From positions 612,472-676,471 of the forward strand of contig CAJNDS010002084.1 in NCBI GenBank assembly GCA_905221605.1: a stretch of 64,000 bases of DNA, given 5' to 3'. Numbering within the stretch: the first letter of the stretch is position 1; the number at the start of each line of letters is the position of its first letter. The position numbers were made by a program, and so were the translations under genes. Shown in pieces: positions 30,991-41,154 of this stretch. The notes under the pieces are model-generated. The model was not told the DNA's origin and ran no database searches. It saw only the letters and a list, made by a program, of their open reading frames with translations. This stretch comes from Symbiodinium natans. Lineage: Eukaryota > Sar > Dinophyceae > Suessiales > Symbiodiniaceae.

Positions 30991-31050
30991 GCCTTTCCGG
31001 TGAAGGGCAAAGAGCTGGCTATGCTGGTCGTGAGCTCAAACAACGTCGGG
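30991..31050 (+). CDS. Candidate exon (AFPVKGKELAMLVVSSNN)
   Basis: After GCCCAG the frame reads AFPVKGKELAMLVVSSNN and then VG before TGTAAGG. A TTTAGGG array follows at once. Probably an internal exon of an unseen gene. Confidence 0.5.
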
Positions 31051-31687
31051 TGTAAGGTTTAGGGTTTAGGGTTTAGGGTTTAGGGTTTAGGGTTTGGGGT
31101 TTGGGGTTTGGGGTTTATAAGGGTTTATAAGGGTTCAGGGTTTATAAGGGTTAAGGGTTTAGGATTTAGGGTTTAGGGTTTAGGGTTTAGGGTTCCTTGT
31201 TTGCAATTCTAAAACCCCAAACCTTGCAACCCCTAAGCGACTGAAATCTTACCCTAGGGGCCCAACATCCCAAATAATTAAAAAAGAACAGATAAATGAT
31301 GGGGTCTTGGGCCCTTAGGGTAAGACTTAAGATCGTCAACCCTAACCACCCAAGTTCTCGCTACTAGTTGAGGGGTGAGGTCTGAGAGGTCCGGGGTGCA
31401 CTGCCCGCCCTGTGCCCTCCTAGGAGTTCAGGTTTCAGTATGCCTCTTGCAAGCGAGCTGCCGTGGCAGTCTGCCTAGCATTCCGCGTATAGTGTTGTGG
31501 CAGTCCAGCAAGGGAACAGTGCACTCTGCAAGCCAGCTTTGGTCCATGAGCATGGGACTGAACTTTTAGTGTGCTGGTATGTGGCAAAGTCAACATTACA
31601 TGTCATGTTGAAGTATTTGTGATTCTTTATTCGTTTGCTTAGGGCAGCCTTTCTTCAAGCTCTGGTGGTAGTAGCTCCTGACTCAAA

Positions 31688-32585
31688 ATGCCGGCGAAAG
31701 CCCAGGATGCGTCCGGTTTGGCTGAGCTGCAGGAGGCTCTTGAAGTCTTGGGATTTCCCGAGCTCCCGGCAGACCCCAATGTGGTACTTCAGGCGTTCAG
31801 GCGCCTGAGTCTGAGAGTGCATCCTGACAAGCCAGGAGGGAATGCGGCATTGTTCGCGAAGCTGGTGGCTGCGAAAGATTTGGTGCTGGTGAAGATCGAA
31901 GAGTCACTTCGGCGTGGCGAAGACGAAATCTCCAAAGCTGCTGGCTGTCTCAAGTGGCTTAAATGTCAGTGCCATACCTGCGTGCCCCTCATCCTCAAGT
32001 GTGGAACCTGTCTTGGATGCATACGTGAAGCTGGCCCTCACAAGTGCGGTGTTCTGAGCACGGCTTCCGGCCGATTCGGCCAAGCAGGTCGTGCCTTCAT
32101 CTTCAAGGCGATCGCGCATGATGGATCCAGTGAAATGGAGGGCATCGCAGCCTGGGAGAGGCGCCAGGAAAAGGAAAAGGCTTGCCCGCGGGAGCTCGGC
32201 AAGCTTCAAACCGCTGACAGGAAGCACCAGCTCAAGATGGCTTAGTTGACCGCTTTCGACGACAACGAATCCTTGGCAAAAGAAGCGAGGCAACAAGCAG
32301 TGGACATGTTCGAAGCCGAGACTGGTCGCTTGCCTGAGGGACTCAAGTCGGTATCTGACCAGGAAAACACCGTTGTGCAGCAGGTTCAGATCCGCAAGGA
32401 ACACCTCCCTTACGATGTCTGCCCTCGCTGTGGATGTGGTATTGGTTGGATGAAGTGCCGTTTTCATGAAGGGCATGCCCTTCTACCCAGAGCGCAAGCG
32501 TGGCTCTGCTTACGTGGATGCCATGACTCCGCCAAAGCCCAGCAGTGCTCCTCGGTTGGCCAAGGAGACTCTGACATACTTGTGA
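31688..32585 (+). pseudogene. Intronless J-domain / Cys-rich protein gene with a nonsense codon and a frameshift
   Basis: From the ATG, residues 15-70 look like a J-domain (LEVLGFPELPADPNVVLQAF then LSLRVHPDKPGG), with the HPD triad at residues 45-47; such domains stimulate Hsp70 ATPases. A Cys-rich stretch follows (C87, C93, C95, C98, C105, C108, C111, C120). TAG at 32243-32245 stops the frame, but the same frame continues coding-like for 70 more codons, including CPRCGCGIGWMKC. At about 32461 one extra T in a T-run shifts the frame; the shifted frame ends FMKGMPFYPERKRGSAYVD and more, to TGA at 32583. Two lesions in an intronless copy point to a retro-pseudogene. Stop-codon readthrough is the alternative for the TAG alone. 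Confidence 0.65.
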
Positions 32586-32615
32586 GAGGCGTCCTGATTT
32601 GAAGCTCTTCCGTAC

Positions 32616-32764
32616 TGAAGCAGTAAGCCTTCTAATCCCCTTCTAATCCCTTTATATGTCCACTAAAGTACTTGCCGTTGTTCCCATCGTTTATGGGAAC
32701 AACGGCAAGTACTTTAGTGGACATATAAAGGCTTTAGAAGGGGATTAGAAGGCTTACTGCTTCA
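32616..32764 (+). repeat. Near-perfect palindrome, 72-bp arms, 5-bp loop
   Basis: The left arm 32616-32687 and right arm 32693-32764 are reverse complements apart from two adjacent-region mismatches (AATCCC against AAAGCC). The loop is CGTTT. The arm begins about 30 bp after the TGA of the J-domain pseudogene. It shares no ends with elements A to F. It could be a foldback transposon, a snap-back duplication made during insertion of the retrocopy, or a strong 3' hairpin. Confidence 0.95.
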
Positions 32765-32884
32765 AGCAGTCAATGCAGCCGCTACACAGCACACTCAGAA
32801 GCACACTCAGAAGCTGGCAGTCAAAACAAGGCCGAGAGTTTGTAGGGTATAAGATGTCAAAGCCTCATGGTACTTGTTTGCTCT

Positions 32885-32970
32885 CGGGTTTTTTGAATAG
32901 CCGATTTTTTGGTAGCCGATTTTTTGAATATTGAATAACAAATTTTTGGAATAGCCGATTTTTGAATAGC
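32885..32970 (+). repeat. Tandem GAATAGCCGATTTTT repeats
   Basis: Four to five imperfect copies of GAATAGCCGATTTTTT within 90 bp, about 120 bp beyond the palindrome. Confidence 0.85.
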
Positions 32971-33171
32971 CGAAGGTCCACAGAGGTTCTGCCATGATCT
33001 GCCCCTTCCCCGGCAAGCAATACTGAAACCCTGAACCCCTGGAACACAATCTACCCGAAAGTTGGAAGCAGCATGGTCGTGAGCTCATCCGTTCCCTGGA
33101 CTTTGTTCGCTTACTCATGGCCATACAGTGATGCATTAGGTTCCGCATGCCTGTTTGCTTCTTTATCGCCA

Positions 33172-33370
33172 ATGCTTGTCTTCTTTTGAGTCTCCGTCGC
33201 CTCTTGCACCCTGGGATTCAAAACCAAAGACGGGCCATTTGGGAGCCAAAGGCTTGTGTCTTTGTATCACTGTATCACTAGTGCTTGTCTTGTTTTGAAT
33301 CTCCGTCGCCTCGTGCACCCTGGGATTCAAAACCAAAGACGGGCCATTTGGGAGCCACAGGCTTGTGTCT
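33172..33370 (+). repeat. Tandem duplication of about 108 bp
   Basis: Two copies (from 33172 and from 33280) share a long segment including CACCCTGGGATTCAAAACC and GACGGGCCATTTGGGAGCC with few differences. The duplication is recent. Confidence 0.9.
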
Positions 33371-33465
33371 GCGGGAGGGCGGGGGCAGCGAGGGGGGCGA
33401 GGGCAGCGGGGGGGGGGAGTCGGGCATGCGCTGGAGCCCTTGAAATTGAAACACTTCATGTCCAG

Positions 33466-33727
33466 GTTAGACCGCCAGTGCCGCCGACCCCCCAAGTGGC
33501 AACTCGCAGTATGTGTGCGAACTTGGCTTCTTTGTCCCCAGGAGGAAGGGCCGCCCCTATAGAATTCATCGAGCCTACCACAGGGTTCCGTACAGCCCTA
33601 AAGGCTGAAAAGCCCCGAACTGCTTCGCCAACTTCCAAGCCGAAGGCAGACTCCTTGGAACGCCGGGGCAGCGACATCCTGCCGTTTCTGGCTCAGAGCC
33701 CCAAAGACAGTAGCACCCCGGAAAGAT
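33466..33727 (+). CDS. Candidate long exon, Pro/Ser/Thr-rich linker
   Basis: After GTCCAG the frame reads VRPPVPPTPQVATRSM and later IEFIEPTTGFRTALKAEKPR and SLERRGSDILPFLAQSPK. Low complexity suggests a disordered linker between domains. The 3' end is before 33740. Confidence 0.5.
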
Positions 33728-33989
33728 GCCTATATAATATTCATACACATGCATATATATATATGTATTTATGTATTTCTTTATTTATTTTTTCTAGGCA
33801 CCAGGGTCCCCACATGACTACCATCTACCAGCCTATAATGCCCGGTTTCATTTCGTGTTCCCATATCTTATCGTTCAAGGGTTCACAGGAAGCCTTGCTG
33901 ATTCTTGGGAGTTCTTGTGTAGCAAAATAGGGAGGAAGGTCCCCATCAGAGTCCCTTGAGGCTGGCAATTCCTACTAAGAACTAGTAAG

Positions 33990-34060
33990 CTTTCTGGCCG
34001 GCGCCTCCCCTTACGTCGTTGATCATCTCACCTTGGGATGGGCGAGGTCGTGTTGCTGCA
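33990..34060 (+). CDS. Candidate exon (FLAGASPYVVDHLTLGWAR)
   Basis: Reads FLAGASPYVVDHLTLGWAR before a Cys-rich continuation. First of a series of small exons between 33.9 and 36.3 kb that may belong to one gene. Confidence 0.45.
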
Positions 34061-34141
34061 GGGTAGCCGGGGGTACTCTCTTCTCCCCTGTTGCTTCCTC
34101 AAAGTCGGGCTTAGGGATGTTTAGGGTTTAGGGTCCTCAAG

Positions 34142-34205
34142 GTGTGCCAGTGCACTTCAGCCACATGGAAAAGCGCGAAACCCTCATCCGGCGAACTGTC
34201 AACCT
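34142..34205 (+). CDS. Candidate exon (VPVHFSHMEKRETLIRR)
   Basis: Reads VPVHFSHMEKRETLIRRTV and then NLRC. Next in the 33.9-36.3 kb series. Confidence 0.45.
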
Positions 34206-34527
34206 AAGATGCGGAGACCCCCCCTTAAGCCCTCACGCCCCATAGCCTCAACCACGAGGGCACCAAAGCCCGAAGCCCCAAAACCCCAAACTCTTTAAGC
34301 CGCCAGAACACATGCAAAAAAAAAGAATCCTAACTGGCCCACACCACCAAAACCCCCAAAACACTTCAAAAGGCGGCCGCAAAACCCCAAAACCCCAAAC
34401 CACATAACCCCCCCCCAAAAAACACATTAAACACTTAAGCTGCAGAAGCCCAAATCCCCGAAACCACCAAAACCCGGATTCGCAAAACCCCAGAAGTCCC
34501 AGAGCTTGGAGGTCGGAAGCACGGCAG

Positions 34528-34572
34528 GTCATCGCCAACTGGTCCATCAACGTGCCGCTCCTGGGATGGGCT
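34528..34572 (+). CDS. Candidate exon (VIANWSINVPLLGWA)
   Basis: Fifteen codons, VIANWSINVPLLGWA, after GGCAG and before a GA (GAGGG) donor. Hydrophobic in its second half. Confidence 0.5.
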
Positions 34573-34825
34573 GAGGGTTGAGGGTTGAGGGTTGAGGGTT
34601 TCGGGTTTCGGGTTTAGGGGCTTAGGGGCTTAGGGTTTAGGGTTTAGGGTTTTTTCGGGTTTAGGGGCTTAGGGGTTTAGGCTTTAGGGTTTAGGGTTTG
34701 GCAGTTTGAGGGGGTCAGTGTTTTAACTTGCAAGGGGAGTTTTGGCATTCGAAGGTGTGAGGGCTTTGGGTTGCTTGAGGTTGTAGGATCGTCATGTTTA
34801 CTGAGAGCTCGGCGCCAAGAAATCG

Positions 34826-34939
34826 ACCAGGACTGGGAGTAGGCCCTTTTTGTCCTTCTTTTAGGGCTGGGGTTCCCTCATAAATCCCTTGAAACCAAAC
34901 AGGGTACCCTTTTTATTCCTAGGCTGCTCCCGGGCCTAG
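34826..34939 (+). mobile_element. Element E3
   Basis: CCAGGACTGGGAGTAGGCCC and CTGCTCCCGGGCCTAG are the ends. The flanks TCGA and CCGA agree at three of four bases. Confidence 0.8.
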
Positions 34940-34978
34940 CCGAGTCCCCAGATCCCAATTTCATCTTAAAATCCATAA

Positions 34979-35089
34979 CTTAGTAGACCAGCGGTACCGT
35001 TTAGCCTTGTTCTGGGTTCAAGGTTCCCTTCTCATGAACCAACCGAAAAAGGGTGCCCTTATCATTGTAACATGGTTACTGGGCTCAAG
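34979..35089 (+). mobile_element. Element A5
   Basis: CTTAGTAGACCAGCGGTACC and TGGTTACTGGGCTCAAG are the ends. Its final AAG is used as acceptor by the frame AFFHHRTLRLCYD that follows at 35090. Confidence 0.75.
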
Positions 35090-35130
35090 GCCTTCTTTCA
35101 CCACCGGACTCTTCGGCTATGTTACGACCC
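35090..35130 (+). CDS. Candidate exon (AFFHHRTLRLCYD)
   Basis: Thirteen codons, AFFHHRTLRLCYD, directly after element A5 and before CCCTAAA-type repeats. Confidence 0.45.
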
Positions 35131-35231
35131 TAAACCCCAAACCCTAAACCCCAAAGGTGGGCCCTAAACTCCCTAAACCCTAAACCCCAAACCCCAAACC
35201 CCAAACCCCAAACCCCAAACCCACCCCAAAG

Positions 35232-35282
35232 GTGGGCTTGGGCGACCCCGAGTACGAAGCCGGGGATGGCATCGCGTCGCAG
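35232..35282 (+). CDS. Exon of unknown gene (VGLGDPEYEAGDGIASQ)
   Basis: Seventeen codons after CAAAG, ending CAG before a GC donor. Phase 0 to the micro-exon at 35678. Confidence 0.55.
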
Positions 35283-35677
35283 GCAGGGGATAGATCCTCA
35301 GGGGCTGGGTAGTTAACCTTTAACCTTTGCTGGTTAGAGCAGTCCTACTACAATTCGAAGGCCAACTTTTTTTTGGGCTAGGGTGTTCAGCCCCGAAGTA
35401 TCAGGGGTACTTGGGAAAAAATGCCCGTGTGGGCTTTTGGGGCAGCTTCTGGGGCGACTTGTCGAATATGGGCTCCTTGGATGCAGAAAGCGCTGAGGGG
35501 CGCTTGTGTAGCGGATGCACACCTCGGAAGTCACAGGGAGAAGGCGCGAAATGGAGTGGACCCTACAGACCTCAAACCGCAAGCCGGAGAAGCCCTAAAC
35601 CCTAAACCCTAAACCCTAAACCCTAAACCCTAAACCCTAAACCCTAAACCCTAAACCCGGGCTTTTCTCTCCTGAAG

Positions 35678-35695
35678 GAGCACATCAACGGCCTG
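35678..35695 (+). CDS. Micro-exon (EHINGL)
   Basis: Six codons, EHINGL, after CTGAAG and before GTAAGA, a textbook GT donor. The frame could continue if that donor is not used. Confidence 0.45.
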
Positions 35696-36102
35696 GTAAG
35701 ACGGGGTGTCCATCACGCAAGAGCCATCGGTGCGCCTCTGGGAGTGGCAGAGCAGGGTTCAGTTATAGGGTTTAGGGTTTAGGGTTTGGGGTTTCGGGTT
35801 TAGGGTTTAGGGTTTAGGGTTTACGGTTTAGGGGGGGTTAGGGGTCAGGGTGAGGGTTTAGGTTTTTAGGGTTTAGGGTTTACGGTTTAGGGTTACTAGA
35901 TTGTTTCGGAAGAATTCAGAAGCAAAGGTCGTGTTATAATAAAAATCTGACCGCCTTAAAAGGTTAAGACAGATGACCTTGGAACGCAGTTCAGGGTTCT
36001 AGTCCCTGCTTTGAATGTCCGAAGAGCTGGCGTTTTCCAGTTGAACTTGCCCTGAAGCACAAGAAGTCAGATTTCCCAACGTGATTTTAAGTTGTTCGGC
36101 AG

Positions 36103-36156
36103 GCTGCGTGACCCATTTCTCTTGGCCACCCCGGCTTATGCGAGAGTTTTGGGCAG
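36103..36156 (+). CDS. Exon of unknown gene (DPFLLATPAYARVLG)
   Basis: After CGGCAG the frame reads LRDPFLLATPAYARVLG and ends AG before GTGAGT, the canonical donor. The most orthodox splice junction of the window. Confidence 0.6.
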
Positions 36157-36360
36157 GTGAGTACACGGGACTTTGGGTTCCAGCTCCAAACCCCGAACCC
36201 TGAACCCCACACCCGGCTGAACCGTTCCTGAAGCCCTCAAAAGAGGACTTGGCTTACGATGTTAAGATGGCTCATCCGCCTGGGGCATAGAAGGTCGGCA
36301 GGGGGCGCTCCAGTCTTTGACATGCCCCCAGAGCAGCACCTGCAACCTGCGACGAGCTCG

Positions 36361-36412
36361 GCGCTGGGGCGGGAGGAGAGGGGGTGGGGGGGGCCGGGGG
36401 GGGGGGGGGGGG

Positions 36413-36446
<34 letters not shown>
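36361..36446 (+). repeat. Poly-G tract with few interruptions
   Basis: About 75 bases of almost pure G. A TTTAGGG array follows at 36456-36568. G-rich strands of both can form quadruplexes. Its length is also a place where assembly may be unreliable. Confidence 0.9.
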
Positions 36447-36448
<2 letters not shown>

Positions 36449-36455
36449 CAAGAGG

Positions 36456-36568
36456 GTTTAGGTTTCGGGTTTAGGGTTTAGGGTTTAGGGTTTAGGGTTT
36501 AGGGTTTAGGTTTCGGGTTTAGGGTTTAGGGTTTAGGGTTTAGGGTTTAGGGTTTAGGGTTTAGGGTA
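36456..36568 (+). repeat. Interstitial TTTAGGG array
   Basis: About 14 TTTAGGG units with GTTTCGGG variants. Confidence 0.95.
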
Positions 36569-36569
36569 A

Positions 36570-37440
36570 ACCCTAAATTGGTTTGGATTGGGTGTTTGGG
36601 TCTCGAGATCAGGTGTTTGAGCTCCACATGGGCCTAAGGGATACAAGCTGTCCTTTCTTCTGAAGGGACTTCGTCAGGGCAGCATGGTCGTGAGTTCGGA
36701 AGGCTCCTAAACCATCCCAAACCCCCCTGGAAAAAGCTCCCTGAACGACCCTAAACAGCCCTAAACCCCTAAAGGACCCTAAACCCCCCCTAAACCGCCC
36801 TAAACGACCCTAAACCTCTAAATCACCCTGAAAGCCCCCCTAAACCCCTGCACCGGTGTAAGGCCTGGGAGCAGGGCTGAAGACCTTTATGTGGACATGG
36901 AAGGGTGGTAGGAGATGGGGATTTCCGAAATTCGGGGTGCGTTTTTGGGGGTTCTTCTTATTCGGGAACCTCACTAATTGGGGGTGGATTTAGGGTTCAA
37001 GGGTTTGAGGGTTTAGTTTAGGGTTTGGGTGCTTTGGGTTTGCGGGACGCTGCATCTGGAAAAGAGTCTTCTGTCGAACCAATACAAGCCCGAAGAGTTT
37101 CTGAGGACTGAGATCTCTGTGATCTCGTCCCATCATCACTGAAGCTCACAAAATGGACATAAGACAGCCGGAAGCTATAATAATATTCGTTCGGCACATT
37201 CGAATGTAGAGGTGCGCCCTTGAGTCCTGTAGACACTCAGGGCTCTGGGCCATAGGGTGTCGGCTATATGCCTTTGGTGTATCAGGCCAGGTCTATTTGT
37301 CCATTTCCGCAGGGTCCAACCTTGAGGGTCTGCCAGCCGTACTGAGCTTTGTGGTACTTTACTGTAACTTTAGATCTTTACCTTTTTTGGGTTTATTGGG
37401 TTTCTTAGTAAGGCAGCTAAAAGTTTAATTTATAGCTACC
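36570..37440 (+). other. Stretch without a convincing gene
   Basis: 36720-36850 is a degenerate CCCTAAAC-type stretch. 37000-37260 is open on the minus strand, but its frame has no supporting splice sites. 37448-37530 may hold an exon (VRWNLLHVTVGAVAARGF). Confidence 0.4.
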
Positions 37441-38129
37441 CTCCTGAGTGCAGCCAAGTGAGGTGGAATCTGCTCCATGTGACCGTGGGAGCTGTGGCCG
37501 CCCGGGGATTCTCCGGACGGACGCTGCTGGGTGCCGCGCACTCAGGTCCTTGAACGTGGCTGTTTACTGCTTACCTTACTGGCTCAAAACCCAACTTTTC
37601 AACTTTTGGGCTTCTTATAAGGAAGTTTATTCTGAGAGTTTCAACTTTTGTTCCCTCGGGCTTTGGGCCAGTACGTTACTTAAGCAACATGTCAGCACTC
37701 ACGAGTCCTCTGGAAAAGGCAGTGCGAATCGTCACGTATGTAACCCAGGGTTCCCTAATACTCCCCGCTGCTACTGCTCCCTAAGGCTCCCGAATCTTCC
37801 CTAAGGTTCCTTATAGGTACCTACCCCTACCATGAACCCCTTCCTTGAAAGACCCTATAGCCGATCTCACGGTGGGGTTTTTAGGAGCTGTGCGGCATCT
37901 GGGGGCTTCATTGTCATCTGGGGGTCGGAAGACTTGCTAATCGTGGTCCCCTTTTTATCATGATACAAGAATGAACCCCAAAACCCTATTCTAATCATTG
38001 ACGCCCCTGTATTACTGCTTTTCCTGGGGCTGCGGGGGTTTTGCTGGGATACCCCCCCTCGCCTTCGGTTGCGAGGCGCTTCGTGTCTAGCCACGTTGCG
38101 TCGAGCTTCGGAACTTACTTTAGGCTAGA

Positions 38130-38168
38130 CTAGGACCGGGAGTATTCCTGGGTTACTCACGGGTCTAG
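38130..38168 (+). mobile_element. Element E4, internally deleted, with 4-bp target duplication TAGA
   Basis: Only the two ends remain: CTAGGACCGGGAGTA and GGTTACTCACGGGTCTAG. TAGA flanks both sides exactly. A 39-bp remnant of a roughly 105-bp element. Confidence 0.85.
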
Positions 38169-38289
38169 TAGAAAAAATGGTGAGAAGGCCGCTTCTCATG
38201 GAAACGAATTGGTTCTGTGAAAACTAGCTCAGGTTCCATCTTAAGGCAACTTTTTTGCAGACTCCTTAAACACACCACCCAGGGTTTGT

Positions 38290-38550
38290 TTTTTAAGCCC
38301 TAAACCCTAAGCCCTAAACCCTAAACCCTAAACCCTAAACCCTACAGTAAACCCCTAAACCCCTAAACCCCTAAACCCTTAAACCCCTAACACCCCTAAA
38401 CCCCAAAACCCCAAAACCCCTAACACCCCCAACACCCCTAATAACACCCCTAACACCCCTAACACCCCTAACACCCCCAAAACCCCAAAACCCCTAACAC
38501 CCCTAACACCCCTAACACCCAAAACCCTAAACCCTAAACCCTAACACCCT
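38290..38550 (+). repeat. Degenerate telomere-variant array (CCCTAAA, CCCCTAAC, CCCCTAACA)
   Basis: Starts as CCCTAAA, passes to CCCCTAAA, then CCCCTAACA and CCCCAAAA, and returns to CCCTAAA. Unit lengths from 7 to 9 bp in blocks. Confidence 0.9.
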
Positions 38551-38779
38551 AGGGTGTAGGAGTCGCTGGGCCAAGGATGGAAGCATCCTCTCGCATGGGA
38601 GCGAGGGTGGCATGGTGCGAAAGCCCAGTCGAGGATGAAGGGTGGAACGGCGCCTTCAGGTCAAGCTACTATACGGTTTTGTGGTTTAGGGTTTAGGGTT
38701 TCGTGTTCAGGGTTCAGGGTTCAATGTTTAGGGTTTAGGGTTTGGGGTTTAGGGTTCAGGGTTTAGGGTTTAGGGTTTC

Positions 38780-38846
38780 TTTTAGGGGATCCGAAATATG
38801 GTGTAGGGTATATTCCTCAATTCAGGGATATTGGGCTCTTTTTGGG
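38780..38846 (+). mobile_element. Element B7 (right half)
   Basis: Begins within the core (AGGGGATCCGAAATATGG) and ends ATATTGGGCTCTTTTTGGG. A G/A-rich tract (GGGGGA units, then poly-G) follows to 38925. Confidence 0.65.
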
Positions 38847-39227
38847 TACTTCTGGGAGGGGGAGGGGGAGGGGGAGGGGGAGGGGGGGGGAGGGGGGGGG
38901 GGGGGGGAGGGGGGGGGGGGGGGGTAGTAATTGTTTGATCGAGGGGTAGCAGCCTCCTATCCTATAATATAGGTAGGAGCGGGCACCCAGTTGTCATAGC
39001 CTGAGCTTGGACAGGTCGCGCTTCAATGTAGTAGGCGCGAAAGCCCAACTCCACACCCTATGTGGGTCTGGGGCACGTTGACCTAGACTCCTCATTCTTC
39101 TCTCCTACCGCGAAGCTCTGTACCCACCTTAAACCCCAACGTCTAACAAAGCGTGAACCCTAAACCCTTCACCCGAAACCGTTTAGGGTTTCGTGCTAAA
39201 CCCTAATCGCCTGAAGCTTGGGATGTT

Positions 39228-39312
39228 CTCCCTCCTTTTCTTCCAGTCCTAAGTCGGGATGAATTGTTGTACCCCCTATCCGAATCCCTCTTAACGGCTT
39301 TTGGTATCCCAA
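39228..39312 (+). mobile_element. Element D5 (decayed)
   Basis: TTGGGATGTTCTCCCTCC at the left; TATCCCAACC at the right; ACCCCCTATCCGAATCCCTC inside. Confidence 0.5.
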
Positions 39313-39326
39313 CCTGAAGCCCTCTA

Positions 39327-39441
39327 CCTGACAGCCCAGTCGTGCCCTTGACCCTTTTTGTTGGGGGTTCTGGTTTCCCTTATGGACTGACCAACCCCAA
39401 AAAGGGTGCCCTTCTTATGACATGGTTACTGGGCTGCCAAG
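39327..39441 (+). mobile_element. Element A6
   Basis: CCTGACAGCCCAGTCGTGCCC and TTACTGGGCTGCCAAG are the ends. Interior AACCCCAAAAAGGGTGCCC is typical of the family. Confidence 0.75.
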
Positions 39442-39493
39442 TTTGGGCTTCTGACCCTAAACCCTAAACCCTAAACCCTAAACTGCGAGCCCA

Positions 39494-39548
39494 GGCGCTA
39501 AGGTTCCAGGAGCCGGAGATCGGCGTGCGTGAGGCTCAGGCGGGGAGC
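39494..39548 (+). CDS. Candidate exon (FQEPEIGVREAQ)
   Basis: Reads LRFQEPEIGVREAQ before GC and the start of element A7. The frame after A7 reads LVAYTAR. Likely the same gene as the terminal exon at 39817. Confidence 0.45.
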
Positions 39549-39555
39549 TGGCCTC

Positions 39556-39690
39556 CTGGTGGCCCGGTGGTACCCTTTTCCCTTTCTTGGTTTAGGGTTT
39601 GGGGTTTGGGGTTTGGGGTTGGTTCAAGGTTCCCTTATAAACCCCCCAAAAGGGCGCCCTCATTGTAAAATGGTTACTCGGCTACAATGG
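39556..39690 (+). mobile_element. Element A7
   Basis: CCTGGTGGCCCGGTGGTACCC and GGTTACTCGGCTACAATG are the ends; flanks GCCT and GGCT agree at three of four bases. The left half carries an inserted GGTTTAGGGTTTGGGGTTT stretch. Confidence 0.7.
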
Positions 39691-39816
39691 GCTCGAGTTG
39701 GTGGCCTACACCGCCCGGTTTAAGGGTTTGAGTCGCCTCCCCCTTAAACAAAGAGTCAGAGCTCATCAACTCCCCCCCAAAAACATTAAAAATGATAAGC
39801 AAGAGAGACCTCACAG

Positions 39817-40122
39817 GCTGACTTGGGCCGACTTGAAGAAAATCTGCGGGCTTTGGGCTCGTGGTTTTCCGAGCCTCCATGTCATAAGCTGGCCGAGAAG
39901 GCGTGGTCTGGAACGCCACGCGTTTCTTTGCACAACCTCACGTCTGGAACGCCGAGCTTTGGCCGCGCACGCTCTAGCACCAAGCTTGAGAAGCCGACGC
40001 AGGGCAGTGCGACTGCCCTAAAGCTGCCGGATGTTGCTGCATTTCATAATGCAGCCGTCAAGCGGCTTCAGAGTAAGAAGAGTTTTCGTAGAGCCGCGGT
40101 CGCAACTGGGGGCTGGTTCTAA
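39817..40122 (+). CDS. Terminal exon of unknown gene, 101 codons
   Basis: After CTCACAG the frame reads ADLGRLEENLRALGSWFSEP and ends FHNAAVKRLQSKKSFRRAAV, TGGWF and TAA. The middle is Ser/Thr/Lys-rich (SFGRARSSTKLEKPTQGSAT). A basic C-terminal tail. The 3' flank shows no further exon for 200 bp. No family recognised. Confidence 0.6.
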   Translation, partial: ADLGRLEENLRALGSWFSEPPCHKLAEKAWSGTPRVSLHNLTSGTPSFGRARSSTKLEKPTQGSATALKLPDVAAFHNAAVKRLQSKKSFRRAAVATGGWF

Positions 40123-41154
40123 GTTACGCGTTCCGCTCCCCCAGCATGCTAAGCAAGCGAGCGAAGTCCGGCCTGAGTTGAGGCTGTAGCCCTAGGACTG
40201 GGTTGGTAATCGTTAACGACTTTGGTTATATGAAGAATCCCACTTTCTGGGCTTAGGGTTTAGGGTTAACCCCCTTTTTTTTTGGGCTAGGGCATCCAGC
40301 CCCTAAAGATCAGGTAGGGCCGGCCAGGGTCCTGGAAGCTACCCCCTATCGATTCAATGGGACGCGAGGGTGGGGCTGGGGGAAAGGGGAGGCCTTGCAA
40401 GAAGGGGAGGAGGTGAGAGGGGCTTCGGGGTTTAGGGGTTTAGGGGTTTAGGGGTTAGGGTTTTTCTAGAAGCCCAAGCCCCCCTAAACCCTACACCCTA
40501 CACCCTACACCCTAAACCCTAAACCCTAAACCCTAAACCCTAAACCCCTGAGTCCAAAGCCGAAACCCTGAACCCTACCCTGCATGCATGCAACGTTAAA
40601 CCTTCTAAGCCTTGCATTGAAAAAACCTTTGCTGGAACCATCCCCCTGTTGTGGTTCCACAGAACATGTTGCGGGGGATGTTTGAAAGACATACCCAGTT
40701 TCGGCTTGGGCTTATAACCCACCCCAAGGGCCTGTCGTTGAGCCAAAAGGGGTTCATCGGGATAAAGGTTGACAGGCCCCTATCTGCTGGGTTTAGGGTT
40801 TGCCCGCCAGGCCTTCGTGCGGACTTTTGTCGGAACACCCGGAGCTGGAGCAGTGGCATGGGTTTAGGGTCCAGCGTCTAGGTTTAGGGTCCTAGGTCAT
40901 CCTAGACCCATTCCAAGCCCTGAGCACGTAAGCTTACTTACCGGCTTGTTGGTAGGGAAATAGGGCATCCAGTTTTTAGCCGTCTGGCGTCCATAATCAT
41001 GAGGCAAAAAGGGACCCCAATTTAGAGAACTGACCATGTAAAGAAGGGGGAGATGTAAGGCAGCTCCTCGAACGACGCCGGAAAAAGTCAAGGTTTCCAG
41101 GGGTTCTACCCGAAAAGACCGCACGTCTCGAAGGCTCCCTAAACTTGCACTAAA

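Noticed and set aside
31660-31690. Relict spliced-leader sequence before the J-domain ATG (GTAGTAGCTCCTGACTCAAA)
   Set aside because: It resembles the end of the dinoflagellate leader only at a few bases; the match is too weak to claim.
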